Source: Calendula officinalis
Taxonomy: Eukaryota > Streptophyta > Magnoliopsida > Asterales > Asteraceae
Reading direction: 5' to 3'
Assembly (NCBI GenBank): GCA_963853835.1
Contig: OY970832.1
Coordinates: 37,108,063-37,172,062, forward strand
DNA: 64,000 nucleotides
Part shown: positions 55,493-64,000 of the stretch, in pieces
Layout of the letters: every line of letters starts with the position of its first letter
Position numbering within the stretch: position 1 is the stretch's first letter
Position numbers and translations under genes: made by a program
Notes under the pieces: generated by a model
Told to the model about the DNA's origin: nothing
What the model saw: the letters and a program-made list of their open reading frames with translations, nothing else
The model's database searches: none

Positions 55493-58068
55493 TTGGATAT
55501 TGAAGAGTTCGAGCCGAAGAGGGATGTTCGGGCCGAAGTGGTGTTCGGGCCGAAGTGGGATGTTCGGGCCGAAATGGTGTTCGGGCCGAAGTGGTGTTCG
55601 GGCTGAAGCTCGGTGTTCGGGCTGAGGATGATGTTCAGGCAAAGGTTGGAGTTCGGGCCGAGGTCGGAGTTCAGGCCGAGGTCGGAGTTCGGGCCGAGGT
55701 CGAAGTTCGGGCCGAAAATGAAGTTCGGGCCGAAAATGAAGTTCGGGCCGGGAACAGTGAAGAGTTCGGGCCGAACTTGTTCTTGGTAGTGACGAACGAA
55801 CCAGCTATTTTCGTTACTCGTGGGCGTGAAACGGACACCCCAGCTGAAAGTTATGAATCTTTTAGTATAGCACCTTTTGTCCCACAATCTTGGATATTGA
55901 AGAGTTCGGGCCGAAGAGGGATGTTCGGGCCGAAGTGGTGTTCGGGCCGAAGTGGGATGTTCGGGCCGAAGTGGTGTTCGGGCAGAAGTGGTGTTCGGGC
56001 TGAAGTTCGGTGTTCGGGCCGAGGATGATGTTCGGGCCGAGGTTGAAGTTCGGGCCGAGGTCGGAGTTCGGAACGAGGTTGAAGTTCGGGCTGAGGTTGA
56101 AGTTCGTGCCGAAAATGAAGTTCGGGCCGGGAGCAGTGAAGAGTTCGGGCCGAACTTGTTCTTGGCAGTGACGAACGAACCAGCTATTTTGGTTACTCGT
56201 GGGCGTGAAACGGACACCCGAGCTGAAAGTTATGAATGTTTTAGTATAGCACCTTTTGTCACACAATCTTGGATATTGAAGAGTTCTGGCCGAAGAGGGA
56301 TGTTCGGGCCGAAGTGGTGTTCGGGCCGAAGTGGTGTTCGGGCCGAAGTGGTGTTCGGGCCGAAGTGGTGTTCGGGCCGAAGTGGTGTTCGGGCCGAAGT
56401 GGTGTTCGGGCCGAAGTGGTGTTCGGGCCGAAGTTCGGTGTTCGGGCCGAGTTCGTTGTTCGGGCCGAGGTTGGAGTTCGGGCCGAGGTCGGAGTTCGGG
56501 CCGAGGTCGGAGTTCGGGCCGAGGTCGGAGTTCGGGCCGAGGTTGAAGTTCGGGCCGAAAATGAAGTTCGGGCCGGGAACAGTGAAGAGTTCGGGCCGAA
56601 CTTGTTCTCGGAAGTGACGAACGAACCAGCTATTTTGGTTACTCGTGGGCGTGAAACGGACACCCGAGCTGAAAGTTATGAATGTTTTAGTATAGCACCT
56701 TTTGTCACACAATCTTGGATATTGAATAGTTCGGGCCGAAGAGGGATGTTCGGGCCGAAGTGGTGTTCGGGCCGAAGTGGTGTTCGGGCCGAGGATGATG
56801 TTCGGGCCGAGGTTGAAGTTCGGGCCGAGGTCGGAGTTCGGGCCGAGGTTGAAGTTCGGGCCGAAAATGAAGTTCGGGCCGAAAATGAAGTTCGGGCCGG
56901 GAACAGTGAAGAGTTCGGGTCGAACTTGTTCTTGGCAGTGACGAACGAACCAGCTATTTTGGTTACTCGTGGGCGTGAAACAGACATCCGAGCTGAAAGT
57001 TATGAATGTTTTAGTATAGCACCTTTTGTCACACAATCTTGGATATTGAAGAGTTCGGGCCGAAGATGGATGTTCGGGCCGAAGTGGTGTTCGGGCCGAA
57101 GTTCGGTGTTCGGGCTGAGGATGATGTTCGGGTCGAGGTTGAAGTTTTGACCGAGGTCGGAGTTCGGGCCGAGGTTGAAGTTCGGGCCGAAAATGAAGTT
57201 CGGGCCGGGAACAGTGAAGAGTTCGGGCCGAACTTGTTCTTGGCAGTGACGAACGAACCAGCTATTTTGGTTACTCGTGGGCGTGAAACAGACATCCGAG
57301 CTGAAAGTTATGAATGTTTTAGTATAGCACCTTTTGTCACACAATCTTGGATATTGAAGAGTTTGGGCCGAAGAGGGATGTTCGGGCCGAAGTGGTGTTC
57401 GGGCCGAAGTGGGATGTTCGGGCCGAAGTGGTGTTCGGGCCGAAGTTCGGTGTTCGGGCCGAGGATGATGTTCGGGCCGAGGTTGAAGTTCGGGCCGAGG
57501 TCGGAGTACGGGCTGAGGTTGAAGTTCGGGCCGAGGTTGAAGTTCGGGCCGAAAATGAAGTTCGGGCCGGGAACAGTGAAGAGTTCGGGCCGAACATGTT
57601 CTTGGCAGTGACGAACGAACCAGCTATTTTGGTTAATCGTGGGCGTGAAACGGACACCCGAGCTGAAAGTTATGAATGTTTTAGTACAGCACCTTTTGTC
57701 ACACAATCTTGGATATTGAAGAGTTCGGGCCGAAGAGGGATGTTCGGGCCGAAGTGGTGTTCGGGCCGAAGTGGGATGTTCGGGCCGAAGTGGTGTTCGG
57801 GCCGAAGTGGTGTTCGGGCCGAGGATGATGTTCGGGCCGAGGTTGAAGTTCGGGCCGAGGTCGGAGTTCGGGCCGAGGTTGAAGTTCGGGCCGAAAATGA
57901 AGTTCGGGCCGAGGTTGAAGTTCGGGCCGGGGACAGTGAAGAGTTCGGGCCGAACTTGTTCTTGGCAGTGACGAACGAATTAGCTATTTTGGTTACTCGT
58001 GGGCGTGAAACGGACACCCGAGCTGAAAGTTATGAATGTTTTAGTATAGCACCTTTTGTCACACAATC
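55493..58068 (+). repeat. Super-repeat, third copy (first 7 units)
   Basis: Units 55493, 55890, 56269, 56715, 57039, 57347 and 57709 match 49977 to 52232 and 44469 to 46739 in order, with offsets from 5516 to 5477. Losses here: unit 56715 and unit 57039 each lack a 17-mer plus 19-mer pair, and 57709 lacks two sub-repeats near the end of its block. Unit 56269 is expanded. Confidence 0.86.
56269..56714 (+). repeat. Expanded unit (446 bp) with seven 17-mers in a row
   Basis: Seven consecutive TTCGGGCCGAAGTGGTG sub-repeats (about 56312-56430). The matching units have one (41662), five (45262) and four (50771) copies, which accounts for lengths of 412 and 395 bp against 446 bp here in exact 17-bp steps. 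The unit also has the rare GGGCCGAGTTCGTTG sub-repeat, shared with 45262 and 50771 but not 41662. Confidence 0.9.
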
Positions 58069-61000
58069 TTGGATATTGAAGAGTTCGGGCCGAAGAGGGA
58101 TGTTCGAGCCGAAGTGGTGTTCGGGCCGAAGTGGTGTTCGGGCTGAAGTGGTGTTCGGGCCGAAGTTCGGTGTTCAGGCCGAGGATGATGTTCGGGCCGA
58201 GGTTGAAGTTCGGGCCGAGGTCGGAGTTCGGGCCGTGGTTGAAGTTCGGGCCGAGGTTGAAGTTCGGGCCGAAAATGAAGATCGGGCCGGGAACAGTGAA
58301 GAGTTCGGGCCGAACATGTTCTTGGCAGTGACGAACGAACCAGCTATTTTGGTTACTCGTGGGCGTGAAACGGACACCCGAGCTGAAAGTTATGAATGTT
58401 TTAGTATAACACCTTTTGTCACACAATCTTGGATATTGAAGAGTTCGGGCCGAAGAGGGATGTTCGGGCCGAAGTGGTGTTCGGGCCGAAGTGGGATGTT
58501 CGGGCCGAAGTGGTGTTCGGGCCGAAGTTCGGTGTTCGGGCCGAGGATGATGTTCGGGCCGAGGTTGAAGTTCGGGCCGAGGTCGGAGTACTGGCCGAGG
58601 TTGAAGTTCGGGCCGGGAACAGTGAAGAGTTCGGGCCGAACTTGTTCTTGGCAGTGACGAACGAACCAGCTATATTGGTTACTCGTGGGCGTGAAACGGA
58701 CACCCGAGCTGAAAGTTATGAATGTTTTAGTATAGCACCTTTTGTCACACAATCTTGGATATTGAAGTGTTCGGGCCGAAGAGGGATGTTCGGGCCGAAG
58801 TGGTGTTCGGGCCGAAGTGGGATGTTCGGGCCGAAGTGGTGTTCGGGCCGAAGTTCGGTGTTCGGGCCGAGGATGATGTTCGGGCCAAGGTTGAAGTTCG
58901 GGTCGAGGTCGGAGTTCGGGCCGAGGTTGAAGTTCGGGCTGAGGTTGAAGTTCGGGCCGAAAATGAAGTTCGGGCCGAGAACGGTGAAGAGTTCGGGCCG
59001 AACTTGTTCTTGGCAGTGACGAACGAACCAGTTATTTTGGTTACTCGTAGGCGTAAAACGGACACCTGAGCTAAAAGTTATGAATGTTTTAGTATAGCAC
59101 CTTTTGTCACACAATCTTGGATATTGAAGAGTTCGAGCCGAAGAGGGATGTTCGGGCCGAAGTGGTGTTCGGGCCGAAGTGGGATGTTCGGGCCGAAGTG
59201 GTGTTCGGGCCGAAGTGGTGTTCGGGCTGAAGTTCGGTGTTCGGGCTGAGGATGATGTTCGGGCCAATGTTGGAGTTCGGGCCGAGGTCGGAGTTCGGGC
59301 CGAGGTCGGAGTTCGAGCCGAGGTTGAAGTTCGGGCCGAAAATGAAGTTCGGGCCGGGAACAGTGAAGAGTTCGGGCCGAACTTGTTCTTGGCAGTGACG
59401 AACGAACCAGCTATTTTGGTTACTCGTGGGCGTGAAACGGACACCCCAGCTGAAAGTTATGAATCGTTTAGTATAGCACCTTTTGTCCCACAATCTTGGA
59501 TATTGAAGAGTTCGGGCCGAAGAGGGATGTTCGGGCCGAAGTGGTGTTCGGGCCGAAGTGGGATGTTCGGGCCGAAGTGGTGTTCGGGCAGAAATGGTGT
59601 TCGGGCTGAAGTTCGGTGTTCGGGCCGAGGATGATGTTCGGGCCGAGGTTGAAGTTCGGGCCGAGGCCGGAGTTCGGAACGAGGTTGAAGTTCGGGCTGA
59701 GGTTGAAGTTCGGGCCGAAAATGAAGTTCGGGCCGGGAGTAGTGAAGAGTTCGGGCCGAACTTGTTCTTGGCAGTGACGAACGAACCAGCTATTTTGGTT
59801 ACTCGTGGGCGTGAAACGGACACCCGAGCTGAAAGTTATGAATGTTTTAGTATAGCACCTTTTGTCACACAATCTTGGATATTGAAGAGTTCGGGCCGAA
59901 GAGGGATGTTCGAGCCGAAGTGGTGTTCGGGCCGAAGTGGTGTTCGGGCCGAAGTGGTGTTCGGGCTGAAGTGGTGTTCGGGCCGAAGTTCGGTGTTCGG
60001 GCCGAGGATGATGTTCGGGCCGAGGTTGAAGTTTGGGCCGAGGTCGGAGTTCGGGCCGTGGTTGAAGTTCGGGCCGAGGTTGAAGTTCGGGCCGAAAATG
60101 AAGATCGGGCCGGGAACAGTGAAGAGTTCGGGCCGAACATGTTCTTGGCAGTGACGAACGAACCAGCTATTTTGGTTACTCGTGGGCGTGAAACGGACAC
60201 CCGAGCTGAAAGTTATGAATGTTTTAGTATAACACCTTTTGTCACACAATCTTGGATATTGAAGAGTTCGGGCCGAAGAGGGATGTTCGGGCCGAAGTGG
60301 TGTTCGGGCCGAAGTGGGATGTTCGGGCCGAAGTGGTGTTCGGGCCGAAGTTCGGTGTTCGGGCCGAGGATGATGTTCGGGCCGAGGTTGAAGTTCAGGC
60401 CGAGGTCGGAGTACTGGCCGAGGTTGAAGTTCGGGCCGGGAACAGTGAAGAGTTCGGGCCGAACTTGTTCTTGGCAGTGACGAACGAACCAGCTATATTG
60501 GTTACTCGTGGGCGTGAAACGGACAACCGAGCTGAAAGTTATGAATGTTTTAGTATAGCACCTTTTGTCACACAATCTTGGATATTGAAGTGTTCGGGCC
60601 GAAGAGGGATGTTCGGGCCGAAGTGGTGTTCGGGCCGAAGTGGGATGTTCGGGCCGAAGTGGTGTTCGGGCCGAAATTCGGTGTTCGGGCCGAGGATGAT
60701 GTTCGGGCCAAGGTTGAAGTTCGGGTCGAGGTCGGAGATCGGGCCGAGGTTGAAGTTCGGGCTGAGGTTGAAGTTCGGGCCGAAAATGAAGTTCGGGCCG
60801 AGAACGGTGAAGAGTTCGGGCCGAACTTGTTCTTGGCAGTGACGAACGAACCAGTTATTTTGGTTACTCGTAGGCGTAAAACGGACACCTGAGCTAAAAG
60901 TAATGAATGTTTTAGTATAGCACCTTTTGTCACACAATCTTGGATATTGAAGAGTTCGAGCCGAAGAGGGATGTTCGGGCCGAAGTGGTGTTCGGGCCGA

Positions 61001-61697
61001 AGTGGGATGTTCGGGCCGAAGTGGTGTTCGGGCCGAAGTGGTGTTCGGGCCGAAGTTCGGTGTTCGGGCTGAGGATGATGTTCGGGCCAAGGTTGGAGTT
61101 CGGGCCGAGGTCGGAGTTCGGGCCGAGGTCGGAGTTCGAGCCGAGGTTGAAGTTCGGGCCGAAAATGAAGTTCGGGCCGGGAACAGTGAAGAGTTCGGGC
61201 CGAACTTGTTCTTGGCAGTGACGAACGAACCAGCTATTTTGGTTACTCGTGGGCGTGAAACGGACACCCCAGCTGAAAGTTATGAATCGTTTAGTATAGC
61301 ACCTTTTGTCCCACAATCTTGGATATTGAAGAGTTCGGGCCGAAGAGGGATGTTCGGGCCGAAGTGGTGTTCGGGCCGAAGTGGGATGTTCGGGCCGAAG
61401 TGGTGTTCGGGCAGAAATGGTGTTCGGGCTGAAGTTCGGTGTTCGGGCCGAGGATGATGTTCGGGCCGAGGTTGAAGTTCGGGCCGAGGTCGGAGTTCGG
61501 AACGAGGTTGAAGTTCGGGCTGAGGTTGAAGTTCGTGCCGAAAATGAAGTTCGGGCCGGGAGTAGTGAAGAGTTCGGGCCGAACTTGTTCTTGGCAGTGA
61601 CGAACGAACCAGCTATTTTGGTTACTCGTGGGCGTGAAACGGACACCCGAGCTGAAAGTTATGAATGTTTTAGTACAACACCTTTTGTCACACAATC
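58069..61697 (+). repeat. P-Q-R-S-T series as a tandem 5-mer HOR (period 1806 bp)
   Basis: Units 58069, 58429, 58755, 59117, 59496 repeat as 59875, 60252, 60578, 60940, 61319. Copies are very similar; unit 58069 has one fewer 17-mer than 59875, and isolated substitutions separate the rest (GGAGTTCGG to GGAGATCGG at about 60735; GAGGCCGG at about 59664). Compared with 52628-54468 the S units have one fewer 18-mer. Confidence 0.9.
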
Positions 61698-64000
61698 TTG
61701 GATATTGAAGAGTTCGGGCCGAAGAGGGATGTTCGGGCCGAAGTGGTGTTCGGGCCGAAGTGGGATGTTCGGGCCGAAGTGGTGTTCGGGCCGAAGTGGT
61801 GTTCGGGCCGAGGATGATGTTCGGGCCGAGGTTGAAGTTCGGGCCGAGGTCGGAGTTCGGGCCGAGGTTGCAGTTCGGGCCGAAAATGAAGTTCGGGCCG
61901 AGGTTGAAGTTCGGGCCGAGGTTGAAGTTTGGGCCGAAAATGAAGTTCGGGCCGGGGACAGTGAAGAGTTCGGGCCGAACTTGTTCTTGGCAGTGACGAA
62001 CGAATTAGCTATTTTGGTTACTCGTGGGCGTGAAACGGACACCCGAGCTGAAAGTTATGAATGTTTTAGTATAGCACCTTTTGTCACACAATCTTGGATA
62101 TTGAAGTGTTCGGGCCGAAGAGGGATGTTCGGGCCGAAGTGGTGTTCGGGCCGAAGTGGGATGTTCGGGCCGAAGTGGTGTTCGGGCCGAAGTTCGGTGT
62201 TCGGGCCGAGGATGATGTTCGGGCCAAGGTTGAAGTTCGGGTCGAGGTCGGAGTTCGGGCCGAGGTTGAAGTTCGGGCTGAGGTTGAAGTTCGGGCCGAA
62301 AATGAAGTTCGGGCCGAGAACGGTGAAGAGTTCGGGCCGAACTTGTTCTTGGCAGTGACGAACGAACCAGTTATTTTGGTTACTCGTAGGCGTAAAACGG
62401 ACACCTGAGCTAAAAGTTATGAATGTTTTAGTATAGCACCTTTTGTCACACAATCTTGGATATTGAAGAGTTCGAGCCGAAGAGGGATGTTCGGGCCGAA
62501 GTGGTGTTCGGGCCGAAGTGGGATGTTCGGGCCGAAGTGGTGTTCGGGCCGAAGTGGTGTTCGGGCCGAAGTTCGGTGTTCGGGCTGAGGATGATGTTCG
62601 TGCCAAGGTTGGAGTTCGGGCCGAGGTCGGAGTTCGGGCCGAGGTCGGAGTTCGAGCCGAGGTTGAAGTTCGGGCCGAAAATGAAGTTCGGGCCGGGAAC
62701 AGTGAAGAGTTCGGGCCGAACTTGTTCTTGGCAGTGACGAACGAACCAGCTATTTTGGTTACTCGTGGGCGTGAAACGGACACCCCAGCTGAAAGTTATG
62801 AATCGTTTAGTATAGCACCTTTTGTCCCACAATCTTGGATATTGAAGAGTTCGGGCCGAAGAGGGATGTTCGGGCCGAAGTGGTGTTCGGGCCGAAGTGG
62901 GATGTTCGGGCCGAAGTGGTGTTCGGGCAGAAATGGTGTTCGGGCTGAAGTTCGGTGTTCGGGCCGAGGATGATGTTCGGGCCGAGGTTGAAGTTCGGGC
63001 CGAGGTCGGAGTTCGGAACGAGGTTGAAGTTCGGGCTGAGGTTGAAGTTCGTGCCGAAAATGAAGTTCGGGCCGGGAGTAGTGAAGAGTTCGGGCCGAAC
63101 TTGTTCTTGGCAGTGACGAACGAACCAGCTATTTTGGTTACTCGTGGGCGTGAAACGGACACCCGAGCTGAAAGTTATGAATGTTTTAGTACAGCACCTT
63201 TTGTCACACAATCTTGGATATTGAAGAGTTCGGGCCGAAGAGGGATGTTCGGGCCGAAGTGGTGTTCGGGCCGAAGTGGGATGTTCGGGCCGAAGTGGTG
63301 TTCGGGCCGAAGTGGTGTTCGGGCCGAGGATGATGTTCGGGCCGAGGTTGAAGTTCGGGCCGAGGTCGGAGTTCGGGCCGAGGTTGAAGTTCGGGCCGAA
63401 AATGAAGTTCGGGCCGAGGTTGAAGTTCGGGCCGAGGTTGAAGTTTGGGCCGAAAATGAAGTTCGGGCCGGGGACAGTGAAGAGTTCGGGCCGAACTTGT
63501 TCTTGGCAGTGACGAACGAATTAGCTATTTTGGTTACTCGTGGGCGTGAAACGGACACCCGAGCTGAAAGTTATGAATGTTTTAGTATAGCACCTTTTGT
63601 CACACAATCTTGGATATTGAAGAGTTCGGGCCGAAGAGGGATGTTCGACCCGAAGTGGTGTTCGGGCCGAAGTGGTGTTCGGGCTGAAGTGGTGTTCGGG
63701 CCGAAGTTCGGTGTTCGGGCCGAGGATGATGTTCGGGCCGAGGTTGAAGTTCGGGCCGAGGTCGGAGTTCGGGCCGTGGTTGAAGTTCGGGCCGAGGTTG
63801 AAGTTCGGGCCGAAAATGAAGATCGGGCCGGGAACAGTGAAGAGTTCGGGCCGAACATGTTCTTGGCAGTGACGAACGAACCAGCTATTTTGGTTACTCG
63901 TGGGCGTGAAACGGACACCCGAGCTGAAAGTTATGAATGTTTTAGTATAACACCTTTTGTCACACAATCTTGGATATTGAAGAGTTCGGGCCGAAGAGGG
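61698..64000 (+). repeat. 4-mer HOR derived from the P-Q-R-S-T series (period 1516 bp), cut by window end
   Basis: Units 61698, 62094, 62456 and 62835, then 63214 repeats 61698 at 1516 bp and 63610 is a P-type unit. Unit 61698 is of the extended-block type seen at 52232 and 46739; 62094, 62456 and 62835 are R, S and T (offset 1516 from 60578, 60940, 61319). P and Q have thus been replaced by the extended-block unit, a rearranged series. Confidence 0.86.

Larger units (their letters stand above)
40484..64000 (+). repeat. Composite satellite array, right segment (about 65 head-to-tail units)
   Basis: The same satellite resumes in exact phase after the transposon and runs off the window end. 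Anchor positions: 40507, 40868, 41283, 41662, 41970, 42330, 42692, 43054, 43450, 43734, 44096, 44469, 44884, 45262, 45674, 46016, 46378, 46739, 47135, 47419, 47781, 48177, 48539, 48935, 49219, 49581, 49977, 50392, 50771, 51166, 51526, 51870, 52232, 52628, 53005, 53331, 53693, 54090, 54469, 54735, 55097, 55493, 55890, 56269, 56715, 57039, 57347, 57709, 58069, 58429, 58755, 59117, 59496, 59875, 60252, 60578, 60940, 61319, 61698, 62094, 62456, 62835, 63214, 63610, 63970. This segment carries core variants I did not see on the left, such as GGTTAATCG in place of GGTTACTCG and TCCCACAATC in place of TCACACAATC. Its units are arranged in larger super-repeats than most of the left segment. Confidence 0.97.

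Noticed and set aside
57347..58657. 436-codon open frame on the plus strand
   Set aside because: Same cause. Neighbouring units read in other frames, and homologous units at 51870 and 46378 give frames of different lengths.
1..64000. CRISPR array (short repeat with variable intervals)
   Set aside because: The 10-bp head with 7- to 13-bp recurring tails is a minisatellite. Intervals are too short, are not unique, and the period is set by a 362-bp unit with a shared core; no cas genes.
1..64000. rDNA intergenic spacer sub-repeats
   Set aside because: Composite sub-repeats can resemble spacer repeats, but 64 kb without any rRNA gene or recognisable Pol I promoter argues against it. Not fully excluded that the family arose from a spacer.

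Overview
The whole window is one tandem-repeat (satellite) array with a single small transposon in it. I find no protein-coding gene, rRNA, tRNA, origin or CRISPR array. The array enters and leaves the window in mid-unit, so it is longer than 64 kb, and every unit points the same way. The satellite has two levels. The canonical unit is about 362 bp: a 140-bp non-repetitive core plus a 222-bp block of twelve 17- to 23-bp sub-repeats, most of which begin TTCGGGCCGA. The core anchor TTGGATATTGAAGAG, or a near match, occurs about 179 times by my reading, a mean spacing near 356 bp. Sub-repeat variants come in a fixed order in most units, so the composite 362-bp unit, not the 18-bp motif, is what has been amplified.

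Over this lies a patchwork of higher-order repeats (HORs): a 5-mer of 1.80 kb at 0-3.2 kb, a dimer at 4.5-6.0 kb, a 4-mer of 1.45 kb at 11.0-13.9 kb, a 5-mer of 1.77 kb at 19.4-22.2 kb, a 5-mer of 1.70 kb at 25.5-28.8 kb, a 5-mer of 1.77 kb at 28.9-32.4 kb, a 9/10-mer of about 3.3 kb at 33.2-39.7 kb, and a right-hand domain (40.9-64 kb) of 3.6-kb and 5.5-kb super-repeats with 1.5-1.8-kb HORs inside them. Deleted, expanded and chimeric units show how unequal exchange, slippage and conversion-like events have worked on the array.

At 40069-40475 lies a 407-bp element with 13-bp terminal inverted repeats (12/13 matching), flanking 8-bp direct repeats (7/8 matching), and many ACACGA/TCGTGT motifs under the ends. 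This fits a non-autonomous hAT-superfamily element (MITE). Removing it and one 8-bp duplicate restores the canonical satellite sequence. It sits just before the junction between the left and right HOR domains.

The organism is a eukaryote. A flowering plant is my best guess, from the hAT MITE with ACACGA-rich ends (recalled as common in angiosperms), the near-dinucleosomal unit and the array size. This is inference. The very many long open frames on both strands are a by-product of an 18-bp (6-codon) repeat that lacks stops; they should not be annotated as genes.
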